Assembly (NCBI RefSeq): GCF_013386115.1
Contig: NZ_JACAOR010000001.1
Location: forward strand, 958,639-1,022,638
Length of the DNA: 64,000 bases
DNA from: Pseudomonas gingeri
GTDB taxonomy: Bacteria > Pseudomonadota > Gammaproteobacteria > Pseudomonadales > Pseudomonadaceae
Direction of reading: 5' to 3'
Of this stretch, positions 1 to 8,555 are shown one piece after another. Made by a program: the position numbers and the translations under genes. The notes beneath the pieces were generated by a model that searched no databases, had not been told where the DNA came from, and saw only the letters and a program-made list of their open reading frames with translations. The stretch's first letter is position 1; every line of letters begins with the position of its first letter.

Positions 1-35
1 CACTCGACGCCCTGAACAACCTTGGCTATACATGA
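1..35 (+). CDS. 3' end of an unidentified gene, probably phage-tail-like (partial)
   Basis: Only the last ten codons are inside the window; they read LDALNNLGYT and end at a TGA at 33-35. A ribosome-binding site for the next gene follows within 20 bases, so the two are probably in one transcript. Because the next gene resembles a tail assembly chaperone, this could be the end of a tail tube, sheath or related structural gene. The fragment is too short to assign, and the frame is inferred mainly from its position before the next start. Confidence 0.35.
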   Translation, partial: LDALNNLGYT

Positions 36-63
36 CCCGCATATCCCGACAGGAGCTTCCCGC

Positions 64-378
64 ATGAGCATCATCACCACCGAAGTGGAATTCACCCTGC
101 CCATTGGCTACCGCGACGGGGACGGCAATCTGCACAAGAACGGTGTCATGCGCCTGGCCACGGCAGGCGATGAAATCCTGCCGCTGAAAGACCACCGGGT
201 CCAGGCCAACCCGGCCTACCTGCCGATCATCGTGCTGTCGCGGGTGATCGTGCGGCTGGGCAGTCTCGAGATGATCAATACCAGGGTGATCGAAGAGCTA
301 TTTTCCGCCGACTTTGCCTATCTGCAAAACCTGTACAACCGCATCAACCAGGTCGACGCCGACGACAAACCGATATAG
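64..378 (+). CDS. phage tail assembly chaperone-like protein
   Basis: A 104-aa soluble protein. I chose the ATG at 64 because AGGAGC lies 8 bases upstream; the more upstream possible start overlaps the preceding gene and has no such site. The short beta-rich N-terminus (VEFTLPIGY), then a conserved region with LPLKDHR and a helical C-terminus ending in LQNLYNRIN, resembles the small tail-assembly proteins (PF10109-like) of contractile phages, tailocins and extracellular injection systems. These act in tail tube or tape-measure assembly in the cytoplasm. The upstream neighbour is cut by the window edge, and no further tail genes follow, so this is the end of such a cluster. The assignment rests on general resemblance only. 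Confidence 0.5.
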   Translation: MSIITTEVEFTLPIGYRDGDGNLHKNGVMRLATAGDEILPLKDHRVQANPAYLPIIVLSRVIVRLGSLEMINTRVIEELFSADFAYLQNLYNRINQVDADDKPI

Positions 379-387
379 CGCAGGCCC

Positions 388-993
388 TTATCCAACCAGC
401 GACAGCAGATAGAGCCGCAGCATCTCCCTGGCTTCCGCCAATAACACCCGCTGCCGGGCCGGCGCTTCCTGACTGATCAGACCCACCCCCTTGAACTGGA
501 TCAGCAGCGTCCCGGCCACGGCCTTCAACCTGACGGCGGACAGGGCCGGGATCACCTCGCGTACCACCGCCTCGATCCCTTCCAGCATGGCCTTGCGAAA
601 ACGCTGGCGCTCGCTGTCACTGGCCCCGCCGATATCGGCCAGGTTGATGGCGAAGCGACGCTGGGACTGCAAGCCGAGGCTGAAATCGATAAACGCCGTC
701 GCCAGTTCGTCCGGGGTCATTGCGCGCGCCTGCATGGCCAGCGCTTCAAGGGACGTCAGGGCGTGCTCGACATAGTTCAGCAACAGCGCTTCGGCAACGG
801 CTTGCTTGGTCGGAAAGAACCGGTACAGCGAGGCAATCGCCGTTCCCGAGCGGGCAGCGATCTCGGTCATGGTCGTCGCGTCGAAACCCTTCTGCGTGAA
901 CAGTTCGACGCCGGCCTCGAGGATCGCCGCCACGCGCAAGTGCCCCCGGGCACGCTGTGGCTCCTGCCCCCTGGCGGGTGGTTTTGTTGACAT
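388..993 (-). CDS. TetR/AcrR family transcriptional regulator
   Basis: A 201-aa one-component repressor. The N-terminal helix-turn-helix spans about residues 20-65 (AAILEAGVELFTQKGFDATT, then the recognition helix around GTAIASLYRFFPTK), typical of TetR proteins. The remaining helices form the ligand pocket and are not diagnostic for a ligand. It is divergent from the AbrB-like transporter at 1103, and its start codon overlaps one arm of a 12-bp perfect inverted repeat, so it probably represses both itself and the transporter. The start at 993 has an AAGGG-like site slightly far upstream. Confidence 0.9.
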   Translation of the reverse strand: MSTKPPARGQEPQRARGHLRVAAILEAGVELFTQKGFDATTMTEIAARSGTAIASLYRFFPTKQAVAEALLLNYVEHALTSLEALAMQARAMTPDELATAFIDFSLGLQSQRRFAINLADIGGASDSERQRFRKAMLEGIEAVVREVIPALSAVRLKAVAGTLLIQFKGVGLISQEAPARQRVLLAEAREMLRLYLLSLVG

Positions 994-1040
994 ATGAGAG
1001 GATGCCCTTCACTATCTTAATAGAGGATATCCTCTCATAT
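992..1040. promoter_or_regulatory. operator region of the TetR/AbrB divergent pair
   Basis: A perfect 12-bp inverted repeat: ATATGAGAGGAT at 992-1003 and ATCCTCTCATAT at 1029-1040. The right arm also belongs to a second, compact palindrome, AGAGGATATCCTCT at 1022-1035. The half-site AGAGGAT therefore occurs three times (997, 1022 and inverted at 1029). The compact palindrome is the size of a TetR dimer site, and the lone half-site covers the regulator's own start codon. That function is inferred. Confidence 0.75.
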
Positions 1041-1102
1041 TAGCACTCCCCCAACCCGAAGCAACGCCCGGCAACCACGCCGGCTCACTCAAGGGGCCTT
1101 TC

Positions 1103-2215
1103 ATGTCCAACGCGGATAATCATGCCGCCAGTGCCGGAGCCGGCAAGTACGTCTCGGTCTGGCAGTGGGCGGTATTGCTGGGGTTGTCGGCGTTGCTGGC
1201 CATGTTCCTGACCTGGAGCGGTATTCCGGCGGCACTGCTGCTGGGACCGATGCTTGGCGCAATCATGGTGGCGATCACCTTTGTCGAGAACCGGCTACGG
1301 ATTGCCCGGTCAGCCTCGGCCTTCGCCCAAGGCATCCTGGGTTGCATGATCGGGAAAACCCTGGTGCAGTCGCTGTCCGGCGCGGCCATCGGCAACTGGC
1401 CGTTGTTTATCGTCGGTGTACTGGCGGTGATCGCCATCAGCGCCGCGCTGGGCTGGCTGCTGACCCGCCTGCGGGTGCTGCCGGGGACCACCGCCGTCTG
1501 GGGCCTGAGCCCGGGGGCCGCCACGGTGATGATCCTGATGGCCGAGAATGCCGGCGCCGACGCGCAACTGGTCGCCTGCATGCAGTACACACGGGTGATC
1601 CTGGTCGCGGTGATCGCCACGCTGATTACCCATTTCACCGGTGCCGGCGTGGTGCATGCGGTGCACACCCTCATCTGGTTCCCGGCCATCGACTGGCTGG
1701 CGCTGGCCCAGACTCTGGGACTGGTAGCCGCCGGCCCGCTGGTGGCGCGCCTGAGCAAGATCCCGGTCGCCTCGCTGCTGGTGCCGCTGCTGGGCGCAAT
1801 TGCCCTCACCCACTTCGGTTTGATCACCCTCGAGATGCCGCACTGGCTGCTGGCACTCGGTTACGCCGTGATCGGCTGGCGGATCGGCATGCCCTTCACC
1901 CGGCCCCTGGTGAAATATGCCCTGAAGGCCTTTCCGGCGATTCTCGCCAGCACCCTGGCATTGATCGCCGCCTGTGCCGCCCTGGCTGCGGTGTTTGTCT
2001 TTGCCGCCGGTATCGATCCTCTCACCGCCTACCTGGCCACCAGCCCCGGCGGCGCCGATTCCGTCGCGATCATCGCCGCCTCCAGCCAGGTCGACATGCC
2101 CTTTGTCATGACCATGCAGATGGCCCGCTTTGCCGTCGTGTTGCTGGCGGGTCCGGCGATTGCGGCGTTTATCTCCCGACGCCTCGCCCCGTCGGGCAGT
2201 CGTGTGGATACCTGA
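1103..2215 (+). CDS. AbrB family membrane transporter (formerly called ammonia monooxygenase)
   Basis: A 370-aa polytopic inner-membrane protein with about ten hydrophobic segments. It shows the internal duplication of the AbrB membrane family (PF05145): each half carries a GP/G-rich hairpin (LLGPMLGAI near residue 48; GPLVARLSKIPVASLLVPLLGAI in the second half) and a conserved SPGGAD/SPGAATVM loop. The family is often mislabelled as ammonia monooxygenase or transcriptional regulator; transport substrates are largely unknown. The start at 1103 follows AAGGGG at 1091-1096. It is divergent from the TetR gene whose operator lies in its promoter, and the small membrane protein at 2257 follows by 41 bases. 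Confidence 0.85.
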   Translation: MSNADNHAASAGAGKYVSVWQWAVLLGLSALLAMFLTWSGIPAALLLGPMLGAIMVAITFVENRLRIARSASAFAQGILGCMIGKTLVQSLSGAAIGNWPLFIVGVLAVIAISAALGWLLTRLRVLPGTTAVWGLSPGAATVMILMAENAGADAQLVACMQYTRVILVAVIATLITHFTGAGVVHAVHTLIWFPAIDWLALAQTLGLVAAGPLVARLSKIPVASLLVPLLGAIALTHFGLITLEMPHWLLALGYAVIGWRIGMPFTRPLVKYALKAFPAILASTLALIAACAALAAVFVFAAGIDPLTAYLATSPGGADSVAIIAASSQVDMPFVMTMQMARFAVVLLAGPAIAAFISRRLAPSGSRVDT

Positions 2216-2256
2216 AAACCCAGTCGCTACCTACTCTTCGTTACGGAAGGTGATCC

Positions 2257-2565
2257 ATGTACATTCCAGCATTCCTTGCCGGCGTATTCATCTGCAACGC
2301 CCTGCCACACCTCGCCGCCGGATTGCGCGGTGAAATCTTCCCCACGCCCTTTGCCAGGCCGCGCGGGAAAGGTCCCTCCTCGCCGCTGGTGAACTTTCTC
2401 TGGGGCATGTTCAACCTGCTGGTGGGTCTGGTGCTGTTGTCGAGGCAACCGGTGACGATCGGTTACGACCCGGCGTTTATCGCGCTGATGGCGGGAGCAC
2501 TGGCGATCGGGACCTACCTGTCGATCCATTTCGGCAAGCAGCGGCGCCCTTCTGCCCCGGACTGA
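2257..2565 (+). CDS. small conserved membrane protein
   Basis: A 102-aa protein with three predicted hydrophobic stretches: residues 1-20, about 45-62 and about 72-90, ending in a short basic tail. GGAAGGTGATCC precedes the ATG. It follows the AbrB-like transporter closely on the same strand and is probably co-transcribed. I do not recognise a characterised family; small proteins of this kind with a conserved NALPHL motif near the N-terminus are common in Pseudomonas. Confidence 0.7.
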   Translation: MYIPAFLAGVFICNALPHLAAGLRGEIFPTPFARPRGKGPSSPLVNFLWGMFNLLVGLVLLSRQPVTIGYDPAFIALMAGALAIGTYLSIHFGKQRRPSAPD

Positions 2566-2702
2566 TGACCCAGGGCCCGTGGTCGGCTTCACGCCAGTGG
2601 CGATAAACGAGCGATGCCCCTGCGCATCATCGCCCACCGACAGACCGCAAATCCGACGACAACCTCGACGGCCTACCACTCGGCGGCTGCCGACGAAACG
2701 CC

Positions 2703-2730
2703 TTGCACTCGATAGGCCACCGACTATGCT
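2703..2730 (+). promoter_or_regulatory. candidate sigma70 promoter for the DJ-1/oxidase cassette
   Basis: TTGCAC at 2703-2708 and TATGCT at 2725-2730 with a 16-base spacer, inside the 307-base gap between the small membrane protein and the DJ-1-like gene. The rest of the gap (2566-2872) holds no convincing coding sequence on either strand. Confidence 0.4.
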
Positions 2731-2872
2731 CCAGCCGCTGCCCCCCAGGATATTGATCCCGGCAGCAAGGCCTGCGGCTTGCCCATCCCGGAAACCGCCT
2801 CGCTGATCAGCAGGAAGTTCACCCTGACGACGCCCATGCGTTCGCCGCGCGGTGTTCCCCAAGGAGGGAGCC

Positions 2873-3622
2873 ATGCCAGTACCAGGACGGTACCTGATCG
2901 CAATCCCGGTCTATAACGGCGTCGATCTGCTCGACGTCTCCGTGCCCTATGAGCTGTTCAACTGGATGGCTCTGCTCGAACCGCAACTGCCCGATACACC
3001 GACCCGAGAGGTGCGGCTGGTCTCCCTCGACGGGCCGGCCATCACGACTCGCGATGGCCTGACCCTGGGCGGCAACTTGCCGAATTTCGTCGATACCCAC
3101 GAACAGATCGACCTGTTATGGATTCCCGGCGGCGATCCCCGGGACTTGCAACGCCTGATGCTCGATCAACCGCGCATGGACTGGCTGCTGCGCCAGGGCC
3201 AGGCCGCGCAGTTGGCCGCCTCGGTCTGCGAAGGCGCCCTGCTGGCCGCCGCCGCGGGACTGCTCGATGGCTACCAGGCCACCACCCACTGGGCCTTTAT
3301 CGCCTGCCTGAAACTGTTCCCGGAGATCGAGGTGGTGCCCGGCTATCCGCGTTACAAGCGCGACAGGCAGCGCATCACCGGTGGCGGCATTTCGTCGGGG
3401 CTCGACGAGGCGCTGGAAATCATCGCGAAAATTTCCAGCGACACCGTGGCGCAAAAGGTCCAGCTGAACATCCAGTACAACCCCTGCCCGCCCTTCAACA
3501 GCGGCGATCCCTCGGTTGCCGAACCGCCGGTCTACACCCCTGGGGACGCCAGCCGCTGTGATGTTTCCGGCATGGCCGGAACCATCGCCCAGGTCCTCCG
3601 ACGCAGAGGCCACGCCCCGTGA
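2873..3622 (+). CDS. DJ-1/PfpI family protein (isonitrile hydratase-like)
   Basis: A 249-aa class-I glutamine-amidotransferase-like protein. The nucleophile elbow is at SVCEGALLAAAAGLL (Cys about residue 118), preceded by LLWIPGGDP, which carries the usual acidic/Gly-Gly turn, and followed by ATTHW as in isonitrile hydratase and PfpI-type transcriptional co-factors. It has no AraC domain, so it is probably an enzyme. I chose the ATG at 2873 because AAGGAGGGAG lies immediately before it. It is first in a same-strand group with the multicopper oxidase and tyrosinase; an involvement in that oxidation pathway is inference from position. Confidence 0.85.
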   Translation: MPVPGRYLIAIPVYNGVDLLDVSVPYELFNWMALLEPQLPDTPTREVRLVSLDGPAITTRDGLTLGGNLPNFVDTHEQIDLLWIPGGDPRDLQRLMLDQPRMDWLLRQGQAAQLAASVCEGALLAAAAGLLDGYQATTHWAFIACLKLFPEIEVVPGYPRYKRDRQRITGGGISSGLDEALEIIAKISSDTVAQKVQLNIQYNPCPPFNSGDPSVAEPPVYTPGDASRCDVSGMAGTIAQVLRRRGHAP

Positions 3623-3733
3623 ACCGCTGGTAATCCGGGACCTGATGTCGGCTCCGATAACACTCGAATGATCAAGGGACACGCGGCCGCGATGGTCGTC
3701 GCCGTTACTCGCGCATTGCGCAGGGAGAACAAC

Positions 3734-5932
3734 ATGGCTTCACTTCGCAGGGTCCTGGCTGGACTGTTGGTGTGTGCAAGCTCTTCGGCGGCACTCGCCG
3801 ACCTGACGTCCCAAGCCTTCCTCACACCGCCCAGGCTCCTTGAAAAAGGGGCGCTAGGTCCCCTGAAGACCACCGAACTGGAACTGGCGGGCACAGGGTG
3901 CAACCCGGCGGGCGATATCACTCGCGATGGCCAGACCGTCGAGCTGAACCTGCAAGTGCAGAAGCGCGAGAACCAGATCAACAACCCGAACAATCCCGAC
4001 GGCGCGAAAGACACCGTCAAGCTGCGCTCCTACGGCGGCTGCCTGGGCGGCCCACAGATCGACGTGCGGCCGGGCAATACCTTGCGCGTGCACCTGGACA
4101 ACCAATTGACCAAGGACGATCCCAGCTGTCCGAACGGCGGCGATCCGGCGGATGGCTCGCCGGGCTGTTTCAACACCATCAACCTGCATTACCACGGGCT
4201 GCACGTCTCGCCGGCGGGCAACAGCGACAACGTGCTGCTCAATATCGGCCCGCAAACCCGTTTCGAGTACGAGATCAATATCCCCACCGACCACCCTTCC
4301 GGCACGTTCTGGTACCACGCCCACCGCCACGGTTCCACCGCGCTGCAAGTCGCCAGCGGCGCTGCCGGCCCCCTGATCATTCGCGGCGACCGCCCCTACA
4401 CCGGAGGCAAGCCGGGAGACATCGATACCATTCTCAAGGATGCGGCAGGTCAGCCCATTCCCGAGCAGGTGCTGCTGTTCCAGCAGATCCCCTATGCCTG
4501 CTTCGATGACCAGGGAAACATTATCCAGGATCAACTCGGCACCTGGATCTGCCCCAACGGGAAAACCGGCGTGATAGAGAACTTCGACGCGCAGCTCTCC
4601 TCACCCACCGTGTGGGACAACAGCGGGCGATTCACCAGCATCAACGGTGTGGTGCAGCCGACCATCACACAGACATCTGCCGGGAAAAACATCCAGGCCG
4701 GCGAGATAGTGCGCTGGCGCTTCATTCACGGCGGCATCCATGACACGGTGAACCTGCAGATCGTCCCCCTCGACACCACCAGCCCCAAGGCCAAGCTCGC
4801 AAACGCCATGGCCCCCCTGGTTGGCACCCCGAAAGAACAGGCACAGCGGATTGCCGATCTCTGTCCGATTACCGTTGCGGACAGCAAGGCGCCCGTCGAA
4901 CTGGTGCCGCAGTTCGAGATCGCCGCCGATGGACTCACCCGTACCTCGATCCGCCCCATCGGCGTGAACAGGAAAAGCGTGAGCGGCGGCATCGGCAGCA
5001 ACTTCCTGCAGCCGGGCTACCGCAGCGATGTCCTGCTGATGTTTCCCCGCGAGGGCACCTACTGTGTGCTGAACCAGGCGGCGACACCCGCCGAGCGCGC
5101 CAATGCCGGTGGTCCCGGCAAGGGCCCGGGCGGCCAGGGGCCGAACGAAACCCAGTTGCTGGCGACGGTCGTGGTCAAAGGTGGCAAGGTCGTGACGAGC
5201 GATCCCCAGGCGTACATCCAGCAGGCGCTCTACGACGCCAACAAGGCCGACAAGGATCTTCCCGCCGCCGCCCTGGAAGGCCTGCGCAGCGGCAACCTGT
5301 CGCCCTGGCGCGGGATGCCGGACCTCAAGGACGAGACGCCCGACAAAGAGCTGCAACTCGCCCATTTCTTCATCGGCAACCCGCCCTCGCCACCGTCGCC
5401 GGCTGCCACACCACCGGCCAAGCCGGGCGACCCCTGGACCGGGGCATTTGGTTTCTACATCAACCACAAATCCTATGATCCGGATCGCATCGACTTCACC
5501 CGCCAGGTCAACACCACGGACGACTGGAAACTGACCTCAGGGGGTGAACCCCATATCTTCCATATTCATGTGAATCCGTTCCAGGTGATGGATGTGCTCT
5601 ACGGCAAGCCCGGCGAGACGGCCAGGAGCATCTTCGGCCCCAACGGCGAATGCCTGGTGCCCGCCGACGAACTGGGCCTGCAGAACCAGTACTGCGGCAT
5701 GTGGCACGAGTTCAAGGACACCATCTTCGTCCAGAACGACTATCAGGTTCTGGTACGCACCCACTACGACCGCTATATCGGCGAGTTCGTCATCCACTGC
5801 CACATCCTCGACCACGAGGACGGCGGCATGATGACCAACATCCAGATCGTCCCGGACCTCAGTGCCGCCGGCGGCGGCATCGGGATGGCCGGCATGAAGC
5901 ACACCGCGCATCAACACCCGGACAAACCGTAG
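3734..5932 (+). CDS. exported multicopper oxidase (laccase-like)
   Basis: A 732-aa periplasmic or secreted protein. I chose the ATG at 3734 because AGGGAG precedes it and it opens a clean signal peptide (MASLRRVLAGLLVC to ALA). All four copper motifs are present: NLHYHGLH (about residue 152), TFWYHAHRHG (about 193), PHIFHIHVNP (about 606) and VIHCHILDHEDGGM (about 690). The last supplies the type 1 copper Cys and an axial Met. These bind one type 1 copper and the trinuclear cluster, so the protein should oxidise phenols or metal ions with reduction of O2 to water. A Pro-rich insertion lies near residues 560-575, and a Gly-rich one near 470. The neighbouring tyrosinase suggests phenolic substrates. 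Confidence 0.92.
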   Translation: MASLRRVLAGLLVCASSSAALADLTSQAFLTPPRLLEKGALGPLKTTELELAGTGCNPAGDITRDGQTVELNLQVQKRENQINNPNNPDGAKDTVKLRSYGGCLGGPQIDVRPGNTLRVHLDNQLTKDDPSCPNGGDPADGSPGCFNTINLHYHGLHVSPAGNSDNVLLNIGPQTRFEYEINIPTDHPSGTFWYHAHRHGSTALQVASGAAGPLIIRGDRPYTGGKPGDIDTILKDAAGQPIPEQVLLFQQIPYACFDDQGNIIQDQLGTWICPNGKTGVIENFDAQLSSPTVWDNSGRFTSINGVVQPTITQTSAGKNIQAGEIVRWRFIHGGIHDTVNLQIVPLDTTSPKAKLANAMAPLVGTPKEQAQRIADLCPITVADSKAPVELVPQFEIAADGLTRTSIRPIGVNRKSVSGGIGSNFLQPGYRSDVLLMFPREGTYCVLNQAATPAERANAGGPGKGPGGQGPNETQLLATVVVKGGKVVTSDPQAYIQQALYDANKADKDLPAAALEGLRSGNLSPWRGMPDLKDETPDKELQLAHFFIGNPPSPPSPAATPPAKPGDPWTGAFGFYINHKSYDPDRIDFTRQVNTTDDWKLTSGGEPHIFHIHVNPFQVMDVLYGKPGETARSIFGPNGECLVPADELGLQNQYCGMWHEFKDTIFVQNDYQVLVRTHYDRYIGEFVIHCHILDHEDGGMMTNIQIVPDLSAAGGGIGMAGMKHTAHQHPDKP

Positions 5933-5954
5933 CACTGATAAGGAGATGTCACGC

Positions 5955-6377
5955 ATGAGCAATCCCTTTGCTGGAAAATGGACCTACAGAAGCTTCCTCA
6001 ACAACCCGGCGCTCACCGACGGCGACCCGGCCAAACTCATCAAGTTGCTGTTCGCCGAAGGCGTGTGGAACGTGGAGAACACCGCCGACAATACCTTTAT
6101 CGGCGTCCTCAGCTTCGGCACCGACGCCATGGACCTGAAAGGCGTCATCACCCCGGCCCACGGCAATGTGGCCGCCCACGTGCATATCCAGGGCAGCGGA
6201 CGCCCCGGCACCGCGACGAAAGATTACTTCTACGACTATGACGGCTCGCTGACCGAACACTGGCCGAATGGCGTGAACCAGGTCGCGGCCATCACCGGCT
6301 CGGTCATCCGCGTGAAGCCGCATGATGGCGCACCGGCGGGGTTGGTGGCCTCGTTCATCAGCGTCAAGGCTGGCTAG
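5955..6377 (+). CDS. protein of unknown function in the laccase-tyrosinase cassette
   Basis: A 140-aa protein with no signal peptide or membrane segment. The start at 5955 follows AAGGAG at 5940-5945; an ATG at 5946 abuts that site and is unlikely. Alternating hydrophobic and polar residues, and many turns with Gly, Asn and Asp, suggest an all-beta fold, possibly a small barrel (GKWTYRSFLNN at the start, HVHIQGSGRPG in the middle). Its place between two copper oxidases, with 22- and 99-base gaps, suggests a maturation partner, copper donor or substrate binder. I do not recognise the family. Confidence 0.75.
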   Translation: MSNPFAGKWTYRSFLNNPALTDGDPAKLIKLLFAEGVWNVENTADNTFIGVLSFGTDAMDLKGVITPAHGNVAAHVHIQGSGRPGTATKDYFYDYDGSLTEHWPNGVNQVAAITGSVIRVKPHDGAPAGLVASFISVKAG

Positions 6378-6476
6378 ACACCCTCTGCGCTCCCCACTCC
6401 CGGATCGCCAGGGCACTGGCCTCCGGGATTCGTGCCACGGGAGCGCCCGAATGCTGTTGACGACAAGGAGTTGGAC

Positions 6477-8012
6477 ATGCCATCGACCACCAAGACCGCC
6501 CCGATCGCGAACCCGACCTGGTACGGGCAGATCCGCGATATGTTTACCTCGGTAGACAGGAACCATATGGCCGCGCAAGGCCTCGACCTCGCCAGCTACG
6601 ACGCCGTGATGACCCATGCCGGCGACATCTACCAGCAGGTCGCCGGCGGCAACATGCCACCGCACAATCCCTGGCCCGCCGACTGGGTCGGTACCTTTCT
6701 CAACTGGATGAACAACGGTTACCCGAAAGGCACGCCTCCGGCGAAGTCCGGCGTGACGAACTTCACCGCCCGCGCCTGGTTGAGCGCCGCGGCTCCGGCC
6801 GGTCGGATCCGCAAGGACATCACCACGTTATCCAGCAAGGAACTCGACCTGCTCAAGAAGGCGTTTTCCGCCATGGTCGCCAAGGACCCCAGCGACCCCA
6901 ACAGCTTTTTCGTCCAGGCCGCCTACCACTGGTTTCCGGCGCCCAACACCTATTGCATGCACCATGTCCCTGGCTACAACCCCTGGCACCGGGCCTATCT
7001 GGTCAGCTTCGAAAATGCCATGAGGTCGATACCCGGTTGCGAGAACGTGACCCTGCCGTACTGGGATATCACCACGCCCTTTCCCGACGTGCTCAAGAGC
7101 GCCCCCTTCGACCGCTATGTGCTGCAGAAGGACGCCAGCCCCAAATACCCGCAGGGCTACACCACCCAGCGATTCGCCTATGACGAGATTGCCCGGAATC
7201 TTGTGACGTATGACGTGACCGGCGACGTCAACCGCGCCATGAGCAAGACCGACTGGGAAGACTTCCACGGCTTCTGGTCCGGCGCCGCCTACAACACCAT
7301 CATTGCCGCCCACGACGCCGGCCACAACTCGATCGGCCCGACCATGCAGGACCAGGGGATAGCGGCCTTCGACCCGGTGTTCTGGTTCTTCCATTGCAAC
7401 TGGGACCGGCTGTTCTGGGAATGGCAGAAGAAGATGGAGGCCACCGACCTGCATGGCCTGCTCACCACCATCAACGAAGCGATCGACCCGGTCAGCTACC
7501 AGATTTTCACCGTTCCGGCACTGCAGTTGCTTAACCCGTTCACCAACGATCCGCCGAAACTGAACACCGTGACGATCATCGATTCGGTGGCTCAGCTCGA
7601 CATCGACTACCACTCACCGGCGGTGGCGTCGAAGGTGGCTTTCCTGACCAAGACCCAGCGCACGTTGCCCGCGTCAAAACGTTTCACCGTCGCGGCCGAT
7701 CGGGTCAATGTGCGGGTCAGCGGCATCAACCGCCTGAAAATTCCGGGCAGTTTCTCGGTGCACTTGCAGAAAGACGGCAAGACCATCGCCTCCAAGGCCT
7801 TGTTTCAGCCGGAGGAAGCCCAGACCTGTGCCAATTGCGTGGCCAATGCCCTGGCCCATTTCGACTTCGAACTGCCGTTGGCCACGGTGCAGGGTGGCAA
7901 GCTCAGTGTCTGGGTGGAACCGGTGAACCAGGACTTCGTCGGCGACCGGTTTCCGCAGAAGCTGATGGGCGACCCCACTATCGACGTGACCCTGCTGCTG
8001 CAAACCGAGTGA
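6477..8012 (+). CDS. tyrosinase (type 3 copper polyphenol oxidase)
   Basis: A 511-aa protein with both copper sites. CuA: His in YHWFPAP (about residue 151), then CMHHVPGYNPWHRAYL (about 160-175). CuB: HDAGHNS (about 280) and FFHCNWDRLFW (about 305-315). The family hydroxylates monophenols and oxidises diphenols to quinones, the first steps of melanin formation. A beta-rich C-terminal domain of about 150 residues contains TCANC, a CxxC pair; C-terminal domains in tyrosinases often shield the active site or help load copper. The start at 6477 follows AAGGAG. No signal peptide is seen, although the cassette's multicopper oxidase is exported. Confidence 0.92.
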   Translation: MPSTTKTAPIANPTWYGQIRDMFTSVDRNHMAAQGLDLASYDAVMTHAGDIYQQVAGGNMPPHNPWPADWVGTFLNWMNNGYPKGTPPAKSGVTNFTARAWLSAAAPAGRIRKDITTLSSKELDLLKKAFSAMVAKDPSDPNSFFVQAAYHWFPAPNTYCMHHVPGYNPWHRAYLVSFENAMRSIPGCENVTLPYWDITTPFPDVLKSAPFDRYVLQKDASPKYPQGYTTQRFAYDEIARNLVTYDVTGDVNRAMSKTDWEDFHGFWSGAAYNTIIAAHDAGHNSIGPTMQDQGIAAFDPVFWFFHCNWDRLFWEWQKKMEATDLHGLLTTINEAIDPVSYQIFTVPALQLLNPFTNDPPKLNTVTIIDSVAQLDIDYHSPAVASKVAFLTKTQRTLPASKRFTVAADRVNVRVSGINRLKIPGSFSVHLQKDGKTIASKALFQPEEAQTCANCVANALAHFDFELPLATVQGGKLSVWVEPVNQDFVGDRFPQKLMGDPTIDVTLLLQTE

Positions 8013-8019
8013 GCGTGCC

Positions 8020-8054
8020 GCCGGGCCCGCACGATGACGACTTGCGGGCCCGGC
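8020..8054. terminator. GC-rich hairpin between convergent genes
   Basis: A perfect 12-bp stem (GCCGGGCCCGCA at 8020-8031 with its complement at 8043-8054) with an 11-base loop lies 8 bases after the tyrosinase stop and 12 bases from the end of the convergent gene. There is no run of T on either side, so it may be a weak or bidirectional terminator, or mainly an mRNA 3'-end stabiliser. Confidence 0.5.
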
Positions 8055-8065
8055 ACCCCCTTCAA

Positions 8066-8446
8066 TCAGGGCTTGGCGACATGCCAGACCTGGTTGACAC
8101 CGTCACCACTGGTGTCGCCCGGCTTGCTGTCCTTGACCCAGCTGTACAGCGGCATGTTCTTGTAGGCCCACTGCTGGCTGCCGTCATCACGGGTGACAAT
8201 GCTGTAGCCATCGGAGGCCTTGGCACCGGCAGCGGCTGGCAGCGGCGGCCAGTTGCTCGCGCAAGGACCGTTGCAGGCGGACTTGCCCGCGCTGTCCTTG
8301 GCGAAGGTGTACAGGGTCATGCCCTTGGCATCGACCAGGACCTTGCCCGCTGCGGTGTCGACGACCTTGGCCGGTGCGTCGGCAAAGGCCACGCCGGAAA
8401 GACAGGTCATGGCGACAGCAGCAGCGAGGGTGATTTTCTTCAGCAT
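8066..8446 (-). CDS. periplasmic secreted-repeat protein (PF03640 type)
   Basis: A 126-aa protein with a signal peptide (MLKKITLAAAVAMTCLSGVAFA) and two imperfect copies of the beta-hairpin repeat seen in the COG4315/PF03640 family: GMTLYTFAKDSAGKSACNG, with its CNGPCASNWPP continuation, and NMPLYSWVKDSKPGD. The YxFxxD-like pattern and the Cys pair in the first repeat are typical. The biochemical role of the family is unknown; many members are lipoproteins, but no lipobox Cys is seen here. It converges on the tyrosinase gene and is probably monocistronic. Confidence 0.85.
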   Translation of the reverse strand: MLKKITLAAAVAMTCLSGVAFADAPAKVVDTAAGKVLVDAKGMTLYTFAKDSAGKSACNGPCASNWPPLPAAAGAKASDGYSIVTRDDGSQQWAYKNMPLYSWVKDSKPGDTSGDGVNQVWHVAKP

Positions 8447-8555
8447 GGGAAGCTCTCTGTTTTCAGGTTAAGTGGCCGTATGGCGGTGGCGCAGGCAGGC
8501 GCCACATACGGCAAACACATCACCCGGCGTTTTATTCGCCCCCTCTGGAAAATAT

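Noticed and set aside
2566..2872. Short open frames on both strands in the gap before the DJ-1-like gene
   Set aside because: They lack ribosome-binding sites and have Arg/Pro-rich, low-complexity translations. The gap is better read as promoter DNA.
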